From: Microthyrium microscopicum
Taxonomy: Eukaryota; Ascomycota; Dothideomycetes; Microthyriales; Microthyriaceae
Reading direction: 5' to 3'
Assembly (NCBI GenBank): GCA_010405405.1
Contig: MU004235.1
Location: 1,378,538 to 1,442,537, forward strand
Length of the DNA stretch: 64,000 nucleotides
Positions 1-11,970 of this stretch are shown piece after piece (positions within the stretch are counted from its first letter, which is position 1; the number at the start of each line of letters is the position of its first letter). The position numbers and the translations under genes were made by a program. Under the pieces are notes generated by a model. The model searched no databases, was not told the origin of the DNA, and saw only the letters and a list, made by a program, of their open reading frames with translations.

Positions 1-3000
1 ATTGCCTCAAATTATACCTTTTGTTCTTGAACCTATTTCGAGGACGACCTTCCAGCTATAGTCGACATGACTGGAAGGTTCGCAGGGCTTTTGTAAAACG
101 AGTACGTTGCTGATATTTGGAATTCATCCCCAATTCATACACGCGGGTATTGTAAGCAAGACTCCACTACAGCACGACTACCTCTTGATTAGCTCTATCA
201 GACCCGTTTACTAACACAAATCAATAGACCTATACCCAGATCTTAAGGTGTACTTGTTTCCCAGCAGTCATTTTCTCGATTTCTAAAAGAGCGAGAGAGT
301 GATGACGGTCTGACCGGCTGTGTCCCACTGCTAATACAAACCAAAAAAATCTCAAGTTCAGTACTTGCTCAATTCTTCTCAGCCCAGTTGTGAAGCTTTC
401 AAAGGCATGGTTCTAGGTCAGGCTACCTCTAATGTCTTCACATAATGATTCCAAAGTAGTATTCAACGGACTAACGCTTGCTTATGTGCCCCTATCAATT
501 CCTATACTTCTAATCAGCACTTCTAAACATAAGACGCCATATTTCTTGTTGCAACCAATGAATGGTCAAGTAATCAACACCATCTTTGGGAGCCACGTAG
601 CTTGATATGGAGCACGTCAATTATCCTGTCCAGTATTTGACACTGGGCATCCAATAGAAGTAGATCTCCAATTTCATAGAACTTTTTGCTCAAGCAAAGC
701 TCACAGGCTCACAGGCTCAGGGTCCACTTGCATTTCGTACTTTCATGTGAGCTGTTTCCTGGAAGATTCGTCGTTGAAAGCCTACAAATCCAGCAACCAA
801 GTCCCCGGATCTCCCGTGCCAACCATTCAAAAAGCAAAGAAATTTCCGAGACATGGCTGGAGCCAGCCCATTGGCCAGTCTCCACCAACGGAATCCTGCG
901 GAGATCCACCAATTTCTCTTTGGCCGGTTACTTGGCCGTTAATCCAGCAGTTACGGATCATGACTGGTCAAGAAACGGTTCATTTGTCTGCAGGAGACAG
1001 AAGTGACTGAAGAAAAGCGGTTGCCTTCAGAGGCCTCCGGTCAGCATGCATGATTGGTTGTAGGCTTGATTGGTTGTTTAGCTGTCAGCCTTGGAATTAC
1101 TTCACATGCAGTATTGCAGCAGCTAGGCAGGCCCGATAGTGGAGGATATTTGGAACCTGCAGATGTCGTTGCTTCCAGTACATCGTACAGACCCTGGAAT
1201 TGTCAAAGAAATGGAAGGCAAATGTGGGTTAAGATGGCTGCACTGCAGGTCAGGGGAGCAATGTCTCAAAACAAACTGACCAACCGGAAGTTACAGACGA
1301 CTTTCTTCAGCACAGCATCATCAAAACGAGATGCTGTCCCAAGCACATGGATGATTGCCCTTCAGGTCATGAGATGCTTCGAAAAGGATTACCTACCAGA
1401 GAACTTTGCGCGTGCAAAGATTAGTAACTGGAGTCTGACATGCCATAACGCTCTAGGTCGCAATTTAGAGTCAAAGTATGAAGGCACTGAGAAAACCGAA
1501 TTGCACAACGTCAGTTTGCCTACTTTTCCCTAAAAAAGGTAGTGATATCTCGATGCTGTGCCTCCCAGCAGACTAGGATGTCATAAGGCAACGTGATGAC
1601 CTTGCCTTCTTGGTGAAAACTTGCAGGACCGCTACTCATATTGCTGCAAAGTGACTGAAGACTTTTAAGGCAGAACAAAGCAAGCCTTTCTCGCAGCAAA
1701 GTCGATTGACAGGTCTTGAATGAAAGGGCATGAACTCCAGAGTCCATAGGGCCTTCTTTTCTCTTTCCAGTTGTAACATGAAGATTTGATTGTAGAAATT
1801 GTGGTCCAAGTTCAAGTGTCGTTCAAAGAACACACCAGAAGTACGCCACCAACCAACTTTCAACGTCACCTTCACCCGGCATCCACAGGCTCGGGCCCAT
1901 GGCGCTCTGCCATCGGCCCGCTTCTCTGGCTCGAGATGAGCGAAATCGTTGGTTTTTATTTCTCGGATTTGGTCTGTGGAAGCTTTTAGTGCGTTGGATG
2001 CGCGATTTGATATCCGAACCCCTTTTCTGGTCAAGCAAAAGAAAGTTTACAAAAGTCAAAGTTTTACCTCTTGGGGGTCATCTTCATGACGCTTGTTGGA
2101 ATGTTTGGCACATTTGGCGCTTGCAAAGGATGATGAGGCAAGTTCCCGGCAAACCAGCCGACTGTTGGAGAATTGATATTTTCGTACCCGTCCATCTCGT
2201 TTGGGAAATTTGACGGGCCGTAACTCAGGGGAGAAAATTGGTCGACAGTCGAGAGATGCTGATGGCTTGAAGCAAAATTGGACTTAGTGAAGCCTTGCTC
2301 AAGCAGTAACTCAAAGGTACTTCAAATGAAAGAAGCGAACTGCTGAGAACAGCAGCTTGCATGGAGGCGAAACTGTCTTTATGAAGACCCATTTGCTGAG
2401 TTTAACCTGCAGAGCTTACGTTCAGGCATATTTAAAGCTCTTCTGCAGCTGAGCCCTGCATGTCATCCAAATCTTCTGCTGCTGGGCAAATTTGTACCAA
2501 CCACAGATCGACCGCGAAACTTCTCTTTGGCTTCCAGATTTGCTCATCGTCTGCGGCAGAGCTTTGTGTGCTTCTGGCATCTGCAGCGCTCTGGGCATCA
2601 AAGCATCAATTTCCAGGACGGGAATCTGTGTGTGAGAGGCTCAAAGCGTCGACTGCTAACTGTTAACTACCACGCGCCACACCGCCCACGCCGTACGGCG
2701 CCACTAGAACGGAACGTCGGGCGGTCCACTCAGGGCACATTCTGCAACTGGCAGCAAACCACAGGCTGCCTATTTACGGCGGAGGCGGACGGGGAAAGGG
2801 GAAGACAGAGCCGGTTTTGCGGCTAGTGAAGGCGATGGGTCGTCTGGCGTTTGGCTGTGATGATGAAAGGTTGTTGAAATGGCATCTGTGTGAAGAAATG
2901 TCGAAGCAATGGACGAATAGAAGCATCAGACTGGAACTGGCCAGCGAATGACTGACAGGCACAGATACTCTAGGATGATCTAGAGGCAATCGAATACGCA

Positions 3001-5136
3001 CCAGAGAAAGTTAGAAAGGGAGTGTACGCAGCCCATGGTCTTGGAGGCTTTGCTTGCGGCTTTGGATTAGGCAAAGTTGATGAAATTAGGATAATCTTGC
3101 CAAACCAAGTGGACAAGGGAGTTAGGCTTTGATGGAGGAAATCAAGGATAGATGCTGCAAAAGGCTAAACAGGCCTTGATCATAAAGTAGCAACAATGCC
3201 TCCGGGTACTTGTCCCATGTAACCATCTCTCTCCTTATAGACTTGCTATTTACATGTACATTGGTACCACGGGCTCGTCATCATCACCAAACATCAACTG
3301 TGTCCCCGTGGCTTTAAGTTTTAACCAACACTTCTTCAGTCTTGAACACTTTGCATCCATCTCCCTGTCGCATTATATCGTATATTCCTTGTTGACAGGA
3401 CAACTCTGCTGGTACAAATATACCACATAGTACTGTATCCAGGAACCGAACTCGATAGTCGATACAGTACGTCTGAACGAAACCTTGGACCCCTTGTCCA
3501 AAATAGTTGACCCTTTAGGCGCTTTTCCCCCAGTCTGCAGCTTCTCCAGATATTGCCACGAACAACAGTGCATCCCGACTCCCTGTCGCAATTTCTAAAC
3601 CATCATCTCTCCAATACAAATACAAATTTCGGCGCCTTCTCGAATTCGATATACCGAGAAGAGCACGTTCCATCAACCATATCGTCGCTTGGAAATCTTC
3701 CTGACAGCTCCTCGGTCCGTCCCTAAAGTTTCTACTTTTCGCCCGACCAGCGAAACATTTCATTGCCAAACAGGTCAAGACTCGTCGTTGATCGAGTCTT
3801 TGTTTAGTTGGCATTAACCCTTTCCAGGAAACCACCTGCATACATTGATTTTGGGCAGCCAGGTGCAGGATACATCTTTTGGAGGTCTTACTAAAAAGTC
3901 GCATCAGAACACGACCTTTTGAAGGTTGCAAAGACAAGACATCGAGGCGGTCACAGACACAATTACAAAAGCTCTGCGGCTTGCAGATACGTGCAGCTTG
4001 CAGCTCAAAACGCGCAGCCTTCCCTCGTCACCCTTGATTTTTTTCAAAGAGTCTGGTGCTTCCGCAGCCATTCACATCAAGGCAGGTCGCTTGTGCAGTA
4101 ACACCATTTGTGGCAGCTTTCCGGCGAAAAATTGAGAAAGTCATCTCGAGGTCCAACTACACAGTCCTACGCACCGAATCACTTTCCGGTCACCATCGCT
4201 TTTTACTTAACGCGGTTCGGACAGTCATACATCTTGACTTGCTTATTGTCGATTGGCTGGAATTCAAGATTCGCTGCGACTATTTGGGTTGATACAAGAA
4301 GCCTAAAGTTGGCGCGTTTAACGACACTCTGCACAATCCATTATTGCGGATTGGAAGGAACGCTAGACTGGCGACCCAAGCAGTAGGTTTGCCATTTTTA
4401 ATAGTCATATCTACACCCCGCGCCTTGTTTACATTCGGTCTGACAATTCCTTGGAAAAACAGAGAATCGTCAAGGAACGAGCCGTCGTTTATTGGATTTT
4501 ACGACGCTTTTAACCCACTTCAAGCGATACTATTGACGGCCGACCCTGTGCAACATAGTGGTGTCAGCAAAAAGCACCAAGTCAACCAGAATTGCCAAAT
4601 CCAGCTTGTGAAAACAGCTGAAAGCGGTCTTTCTAGGCAAAAAGGCAGTCGCTCCCGTTGTAACCCCGACGACAAGCTGTCCATCTGCATCAACGACGAA
4701 AAGTTGAAACGACAAAGTAAGTGATACAAGTTTCTTTCTATTCAAAAACAAAACAAACGATGAGGCTCCGGATTGACGGCCACAATTGGACATGCGTGCC
4801 ATGTGGTCGAAGATACAGTGTCTACTCTACTTGGTTCTATACCAGACCATACAAGTTGCGATGGCGAAATGAATATCCTCAAGCAGTCTTGTAGGCATTC
4901 TTTTGAGAAGCACAAGCATTGCAAGCGCACCAAGCAGAGGCGCATGAGGGAAATATTGGCTTTCGCAGGAGAGTCTGGCTTGGTTAGGCTATTAATTAGG
5001 CTGTTGGTGCTTAGGAGGTTTGGGCAATCTAGTGAGAGCAAGCCCATGCTAGCTCTTCACTGGTTGGTGGCTCCTGCCTTACAACAACAAAAGCCCACCT
5101 GCACCTTCCCACTCTTCTGGTCGCCTGGCTTTGTAT

Positions 5137-5164
5137 GGTCTGTGGTCTGTGGTCTGTGGTCTAT
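5137..5164. repeat. GGTCTGT 7-mer tandem repeat
   Basis: Four consecutive copies of a 7-base unit, the last with one change (GGTCTAT). It lies about 570 bases upstream of the Pin4-like start codon. Confidence 0.9.
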
Positions 5165-5244
5165 GGAAAAAAGTTCCTTAGGCTAAGCTACAGCTAGCAA
5201 CGCAACTGCCAACAAACTCCACCGCTCCTGTCTCTCACGCAGAC

Positions 5245-5265
5245 ACTACTACTACTACTACTACT
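5245..5265. repeat. (ACT)7 microsatellite
   Basis: Seven perfect ACT triplets at the start of the pyrimidine-rich tract that runs to the Pin4-like start codon. It probably lies in the promoter or 5' leader. Confidence 0.9.
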
Positions 5266-5737
5266 CCCTTTTTTCTTTACTTCTTCATCTCCATATACAT
5301 TCGCACTTGCCTTGTCAACAACCACCAACCCAACGCCCTTTCCCTTTTCGCCCCTCTCTCCTTCCCTTATTCTCTGTTGCTCCTTCCGCCCAGTCCCAAG
5401 CTCCTGCCGTCTCCCAAATCCTCGAACCTGCCTCTTCCCGCTCTTTTCGACTCCCTAAATCATACTTAATTGCTACGACGCCACTAACAACTGGTCTTTT
5501 TTCTTCCTTCAGATCTTCTTTTCAATCTGCAAAATCACTCCTTTACCGCCATCCTCGGCCACTCATCTCGCTACAGAGCCGCAACTAATTTCCATACGCG
5601 TCACCAAAACTGCGGATGCAGCTGACCAACTCCTGACGTTTTGCGCCTCTTCTCCTGACGACTTCGACGACGTTCTGCAAGTCTATAGCTTGCTATAATA
5701 ATTCTCTCCGACGCCACGCGCTCTTACGGCCGTCATC

Positions 5738-7688
5738 ATGACTTCACAAGCTCACGACCTCTATTACGAAAACGCCTCACAACGCTCCCCAGGCTCTCAC
5801 CGCCAACACTCTCATCTCCAGAACCAACAACGTCAACAATCACGCCCCTTTGACGGTTACGGTACTATGCCGCCACCTCCTAATCTATATGCTCCGGATG
5901 AGCATGGTTTTCCCGCCCACAACTTACCTCGCTATGATGGACGAATGAATGCGACTTTGGGTGCAGGCTATCCAGGTTATGATAACTGGGGCAACGCTGG
6001 CCCGTTTGCTTCTGGTCAAAACAATACACTTGCCGCTATTGGTGCCACTACCCGTCGGAACCCAATGGGCAACCGTCCGGCTCGATCTGGGCTACCATCG
6101 GTACGTTTTGATCTACGAAGCAGTTTTTCAGGTCGATTCTAACAGTTTTTCGTAGAATTGGGTCGATCCGCAGCCAATGCCCGGCATGCCATCATTTACT
6201 GGCCTAGATCCTTCCCACGACGATCAACACATGCGCGGAGGAGGAGAACGCCATCACCATGATATCGACGAAGAACTTATCCCAACCGCCATTGTCATCA
6301 AGAACATTCCATTTGCTGTGAAAAAGGAGCAACTAGTCAGTGTTATGACCGAGCTGGGACTTCCTCTTCCTTATGCGTTTAATTATCATTTTGATCAAGG
6401 AGTTTTCCGTGGATTGGCCTTTGCAAACTTTACCACTTCTGAAGAGACTGCACTGGTTATTAACCAGTTGAATCACTACGATCTGGCCGGCAGAAAGTTA
6501 CGGGTGGAATACAAGAAGATGTTGCCATTGGCTGAGAGGGAACGAATTGAGCGTGAGAAGCGTATCAAGCGCGGACAACTCGAAGAACAACATCGTCCAC
6601 TTCAAGCCGCAGCTCAACTTCAGAACCAAACGTCTCTAAGCTCCCTTGCGTCTAATAACCTACAAACCAATTCACCATCACCAGTATCTTCACGACCGCG
6701 GCTCCCAGGTATTGGTGCTCCTGGTGGCGGCCTGGATCTTCGGTCTCTGCAAGAAAGTAGTAACATTGACTTTAATGACCCCGCGGTTCTGAACATATAC
6801 AGCGAACTAGTCATTTTTCAGCGCGGCCCTGAAGATGAGATGACATTCCCTCCCAATCTTAGTCCTACCCAACGACGAATGGTACATACATTGGCTCACC
6901 ATTTACGTCTCGGGCATATGTCCAGGGGTACTGGCCAGGACCGAGCAGTCCATATCTTTCGAGTCCCCGAGCAAGCACAAGTCAGCCCATCCAATAACTT
7001 GCCAACTGGACACCCAGTGGATACGCATCGGCGAGCTCTGAATCGCGCCGCAACCACTGATTTCAGTGACGTTCGCAGTGATGGTTTCTATGGTGGTCCA
7101 ACTGTTGCTCGTCAGGCATCAGGTGTATTTGGCGCGTACCCCGATTCACCAAATGGTCTACACGCGTCCGCAAATCTCCGATCTGCCAAGTCTTTTGCAG
7201 ATTTACGAGCCTATACACCGTCGCCTGTGCCGTCCACTGCTAGTTTCCCAGCAGGTCTGAGCAACAACCTGGCTCGGTTCACCGAATATGGTGGTACTGC
7301 GGCCGCCTCCAATCCCAATCTTACCTCAACTTCCGGTAACTATGCGGCAGGCCGAGATGAAGCACTATTGGTTAATGGACTGAACGGCATGGGCCTCGGT
7401 GGCGGCTTTGGACCCGGTGGTGGAAGTCCTCGAAGCACCCGAAATCTCTGGGATCGTGACACCCCTGCACCAATTGGAAGCAACCGAGCTTTCAGTGCAA
7501 CGACACAAAGCTTGGAAGACCCAAGTCAATCTCGCGGTCTAAACCATCGACAGCCTCGTGGCCCAGCTCCGGAGCGAGGTCCTGCTTATGGTAGACGCGT
7601 TGAGACACAACGAAATGGCCACAATGGCGGTCGCACTAGTGATGAACTTTCACCACACACCGGAGTTGACCTTGGAGTGGATCAGTAA
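5738..7688 (+). CDS. PIN4: Pin4/Cip2-like RNA-binding protein (RRM + R3H)
   Basis: Two exons, 5738-6100 and 6156-7688, give about 631 residues. The 55-nt intron has a GTACGT donor, a CTAAC branch site and a TAG acceptor, and keeps the frame. An RRM spans about residues 165-244, with the RNP-like stretches IVIKNIPF and FRGLAFANF. An R3H-type domain spans about 333-393 around the RRMVHTLAHHL core. The N-terminus is Gln/Pro-rich and the C-terminus Ser/Gly-rich, probably disordered. This order matches the fungal Pin4/Mdt1 (budding yeast) and Cip1/Cip2 (fission yeast) family, which acts in post-transcriptional control linked to cell cycle and stress. The role is inferred from the family. The leader is long and CT-rich. 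Confidence 0.9.
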
Positions 7689-9077
7689 TTGCACACTATT
7701 TGACTCTTGTCATTTGGGTGTATGAATGATGGCACGACCTATAGAGTATCCACACGATTTTTAAGGTGGCTCTACTCATTACGACGTACACGAAGAATGA
7801 CGGCATGACGCTAGAAGTCCCTAGGGTTCACACCTACGGCTTCATGTGGGACGCTTCATACCCTCTATCGCATTGTCTGCTTGGTATATCCAAAGATCCA
7901 AAAGCATTTTTCCAGCAACGAGCACGCACGATATCAGCGCTTGGTGGCTTTTTACAGTATTGTTTTCTTCTGCATGCTTTACTGCCTTTTTTTCATTTAC
8001 GATGGCGAGGACCGACGGCTTTCGCGCCTGTGGTCATTGATTGTATTGTGTATTATCTGATATTTTGACAAATTGGGCTGTTCTATTATATGCTAATTAC
8101 AGGTGGAGGTGGAGTTTATTTGCTTTCGGAGAGAAACGTTGCGATTGTGTTTACAATATCATACTTGTGTATTCAATTCTTCCCCACATATCCTGTCTAT
8201 GAGTTTGGTGGGCGTAAAAGTTCCTGTCATTGTCGGTTGTTCTGCTCAGATGCATCCTCTAGGAGTCGGAAGCAATCGTGATGTCAAGTACTGAGGATTG
8301 GCATGCCATTTTCGCAGCTCAGCATTTCTGGGTCTCAACGGCTTATCGATTTGGTAACGCTCATATCGAAACTACCTCCGTCGTCAGCCTTTCCGTCCAT
8401 TCAGTAGAAGAGCACCATTAATCTGCTTCAGACATCCGGTTGACCTTGCCCAATATCGCCATCACAACTTCTCTCACCTTTACAACCTTCCAGCGTATGT
8501 GTAACTACTGGAATACTGGACTACCATATCTCGCTCAAATGGCTGGCGCGATGGGATGGTGTTTTATCCAAAAACTCACTTTCTCTTCTTTACCTATCGT
8601 TGCAAAAATACATAATTGTAGCATGGAATTTTAATTACATGAACTTATTCGATCATTCAAATCAAAAGTATGCCACATATTTTACTTATAGCTTTCTTTT
8701 GTGGCCTTGTCTATTAAATGTGCTAGTGATATGTAACTCGACCAGCAGCACTACTCATGGAACAGCTGGAATAATTATTGACAGCTGTCAACTGTCAACT
8801 CGTCCGTCGAAGCTCATATCTAACAGACCAGTTGAGTACGGAGATATTATGGAGATAGGAGAGACAAGCTAAACCAGCCAATAAGCGCAAGGGCTAAAAG
8901 AGCAGGAGTTGAACTTTTTTAACGTCTGAGCTTCATCAACCAACATCGGAATCATCATTCGCCTCGACAAGAACATCGCCATTGCTGTTTCTCTGTCCAT
9001 TTTCTCTTTCTCTTTTGTCTAAATACTCTTGCATCATGCGTACCTAGTTTGCAGTCTGCTTTAAACCTCCTCACATA
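7689..9077. other. Intergenic, Pin4-like to TIM50
   Basis: About 1.4 kb holding the 3' region of the Pin4-like gene and the TIM50 promoter. The bases just before 9078 are CT-rich, like other leaders here. Open frames are short and unconvincing. Confidence 0.6.
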
Positions 9078-11156
9078 ATGCTTACACCGCGCATGTCACT
9101 CACGCGCATGGCGCTGTCGCGCGTCATCAGATTCTCGGCCACTCGAGCTACCTCCTTAAATGCCAGATCAGCTCTACCGCAATCGCCGTCGATAGTGAGA
9201 GGCTATAGCGGTGGGAACTTAGGGAAGTGCCGACTCAATACGTCTCAACTACAAAGCTCCAGCAGCGCATCAACGACGCTACAATTCCTCAACAGTCGCA
9301 TCAGTCTAGGCTCATTTCGACCGTCGCCTGTCACAACTGCTTTGGGTATTACGGCTGTGAGGTGGAAGAGTAATAAGAAACGGCATAGAAATACCCCAGA
9401 CTTCCGGAAACCTCCTGCCCTCGACCATAATGGAAATCCTGTACAATCATCGAGAAACGAGTCGAGACCAGATCAACCCCGAAATGTCCCGTTCAATAAT
9501 ACGCAGCCGGAGTTTGATGGGCCAAAAGCACCAGCGGCAAACAAGTCAGAGTCGTGGACTCCCTCGCAACCGTCGAGAACAGAGTCCAGCTCAGAAGTAG
9601 AGTTCAACAAGGCACAACCAGAGTTTTCTGGCCCGAAAACGCCAGAGGCGAATCAAGCAGAAGCTGAAGTCGAAGATCCCGAGCCCATAAAACCTCAAAA
9701 ACCGCTTCCTGACCTACGCTATGGAATACCGTCCACGTTCGAGCAAGAATACATGAAGTCAGAAGATAAGGGCCAAGGAGATCCAGTATCACATCGCGAG
9801 ATAGACATTACGGACTCCCATGCAGAGCAAGAAGGCGCAGGAGCTGGAGCTGGATCGGGTGGTGGACGAGGAGATGGCGAAATACCAAAATCTGCCTACG
9901 AGTCATCCATTGACAAACGACGAAACCGAATGGCTACCATATTCTACATTACCTTTGTGACCCTTGGTGTGGCTGGTGCAGCTTGGGCAGGTCGAGATTG
10001 GGAGACTGAAGAGGAAGCGAAACGGTTCCCCGACGCGCCGTCTGGTTGGGGCTTAATGTTGTTCTACAACCGGATTCAAGCTCGCATAAAGGATCAACTC
10101 GGCTATTATACTGAACCAGCCTTCCCTAAATTATTACCAACAATCACGGATCAACCCATGCCACCAAACACTCTCGTCATCAGTCTTGAGGATATGCTGG
10201 TGCATAGCGAGTGGACAAGAGAACATGGCTGGCGGACAGCAAAACGACCTGGACTGGACTTTTTTCTCATGTACTTGAGCCAGTACTACGAACTATGTCT
10301 CTTCACCAGCGTCCCAAGCGCCATCGCCGATCCAGTCGTCCGTAAACTCGACCCCTACCATCTAATCATGTGGACACTATTCCGCGAAGCCACCCGCTAC
10401 GAAAAGGGCAACTACATAAAAGTAAGTCATCACCCAACCACTACCTACCCGCACATACTAATAGACTCCTTCCAGGATCTCTCATACCTCAATCGTCCCC
10501 TCGAACACACAATCCTCGTCGACACAAATACTACCCACTCCAAAGCACAACCCGACAACGCCATAATCCTCAAACCCTGGAACGGCGACCCCGAAGACCG
10601 CGAACTCCTCGCCCTAATTCCCTTTCTCGAATATATCGCCAATCTCCCCATCGCCGACGTGCGCCCACTCATAAAATCCTTCGAAGGCACTGATGTGCCC
10701 AAAGAATTCGCCGCACGCGAAGCACGCATGCGCGCCGCCTGGCAAGCCGAGCAAGACTCCAAAAAGCGTTCACCCTCGAAAAAGGGTCTCTCCAGCCTCG
10801 CTAGTAGTGTGATCCGTAGTGGGACACCAGCAGACGGCCCGGTGAGCTTAAGTGAAGAGTTGGCCAAGGGCAAATTCTTGCTGGACGTTATTAGAGAGCA
10901 GGGCATGAAGATGTATAGACAGACGGAGAAGGAATTCAGAGAAAATGGGCCAAAGTGGTTGGCCGATGAGGCAGATCTGATGAAGCGCGTGGAGGCAGAA
11001 CATATGAAGAGTGTCAAGAGTAATCCGTTGGCATTGTTCGGTATTGGTATGGCGCCGGCGGATCAGCAGGCTATGATGGAGAAGGCTATGAAGGCGAAGA
11101 TGGAGGAGGATGCTGCAAAGGCTGCCGGAGCTGCCTCTGTGGCAGATGCAAAATAG
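9078..11156 (+). CDS. TIM50: TIM50, mitochondrial inner-membrane translocase subunit
   Basis: Receptor subunit of the TIM23 presequence translocase. The uninterrupted frame is 692 codons. A 54-nt intron at 10422-10475 (GTAAGT donor, CTAAT branch, CAG acceptor) contains no stop and keeps the frame, so the mature protein is probably 674 residues, joining NYIK to DLSYLNR as in the family. The N-terminus is an Arg/Ser-rich mitochondrial presequence. One transmembrane helix lies at about 286-304. The NIF/CTD-phosphatase-like domain runs from about 362 to 500. Its phosphatase site is degenerate (SLEDMLVHSEW), as in yeast Tim50, so no catalysis is expected. The region between presequence and membrane span is longer than usual and contains an imperfect duplication near residues 139-156 and 176-193. 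Confidence 0.95.
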   Translation: MLTPRMSLTRMALSRVIRFSATRATSLNARSALPQSPSIVRGYSGGNLGKCRLNTSQLQSSSSASTTLQFLNSRISLGSFRPSPVTTALGITAVRWKSNKKRHRNTPDFRKPPALDHNGNPVQSSRNESRPDQPRNVPFNNTQPEFDGPKAPAANKSESWTPSQPSRTESSSEVEFNKAQPEFSGPKTPEANQAEAEVEDPEPIKPQKPLPDLRYGIPSTFEQEYMKSEDKGQGDPVSHREIDITDSHAEQEGAGAGAGSGGGRGDGEIPKSAYESSIDKRRNRMATIFYITFVTLGVAGAAWAGRDWETEEEAKRFPDAPSGWGLMLFYNRIQARIKDQLGYYTEPAFPKLLPTITDQPMPPNTLVISLEDMLVHSEWTREHGWRTAKRPGLDFFLMYLSQYYELCLFTSVPSAIADPVVRKLDPYHLIMWTLFREATRYEKGNYIKVSHHPTTTYPHILIDSFQDLSYLNRPLEHTILVDTNTTHSKAQPDNAIILKPWNGDPEDRELLALIPFLEYIANLPIADVRPLIKSFEGTDVPKEFAAREARMRAAWQAEQDSKKRSPSKKGLSSLASSVIRSGTPADGPVSLSEELAKGKFLLDVIREQGMKMYRQTEKEFRENGPKWLADEADLMKRVEAEHMKSVKSNPLALFGIGMAPADQQAMMEKAMKAKMEEDAAKAAGAASVADAK

Positions 11157-11970
11157 GCGAGTGGACTTGTATATTAGGTGTGAACTGTAAAGGGGTGGTG
11201 GGTTGATGAAGGTACTTGGTAAGAAGGAAGGAATTCGCCACTCTGATAGGCTTGGTGGCTTGATACCAAGAGAATGAGCATACAGGAAGCATTGAAATGT
11301 TTGTATTTATTTGTCAATCTGATTGTTCTATAAACATTTGGTGGAGCTGCCAATATTGGAGACCTTGATACATGTATCATTGTGTACTGTGAAGCTACTG
11401 AGTAGTATATATCAAAGATTTAAATCCCCGAAGAACAGGAGTTAGCTGCAACTTAACACAGTTAGAAATATTAGAGCTCCTCTTTCACTTTTATATAATT
11501 CAAAGGGACAAGTTTCATCCATCTCAGATTTTAGAGCTCTCAGATGCTTTGAGGTCGATTTATATGACAGGGATTCCTGGTTCAGCGCAGGCGACCAAAC
11601 CAACGTCACCCAAACTTGACATGAGCTACTCCACCACCATCCATCAACCTCCATCTCTAAAACACCTACAACCTACAACTTCACGCCCTGAGCTTCTACT
11701 TCTTCCACCTTCTTCATAGAATCAGAAAAGAAAAGGTCACTAAGCTTGGGTTACCTTAGGCCCCTACTACGTGACCGCATCCTCACCCATTTCTATTGCT
11801 ACCGGGCTCTTCGCCGTTGCCTCCTCAAACCAAAACCTCCACAACCTTCGACTGCTAAACCTACTGCTCGACATTTTGCCAACAAGCCTACAGGCCAGCG
11901 TTCTACCACAAGTCCCCCTACTGCCAAGCGCACAGCACAACGAGAATATCCTGACAGACCACGCGCAACG
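11157..11970. other. Intergenic, TIM50 to UFD1
   Basis: About 0.8 kb. The part nearest UFD1 is C- and T-rich and likely its leader. No gene seen. Confidence 0.6.

Larger units (their letters stand above)
1..5737. other. Gene-free 5.7 kb stretch
   Basis: No ORF here shows recognisable domains or a credible splice structure. The longest open frames (about 160 codons at 1054-1533 on plus and 140 codons at 3515-3937 on minus) have no family-like composition. The last 500 bases are pyrimidine-rich, as expected for the leader of the Pin4-like gene that starts at 5738. The rest may hold long regulatory DNA, non-coding transcripts or decayed sequence. I see no transposon ends or tRNA-like folds. Confidence 0.6.

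Noticed and set aside
1054-1533. 159-codon plus-strand frame
   Set aside because: Composition is random-like, with no domain, signal or splice support.
3515-3937. 140-codon minus-strand frame
   Set aside because: No conserved pattern, and nothing around it extends it.
10445-11017. 190-codon minus-strand frame in TIM50
   Set aside because: Shadow of the TIM50 coding strand.
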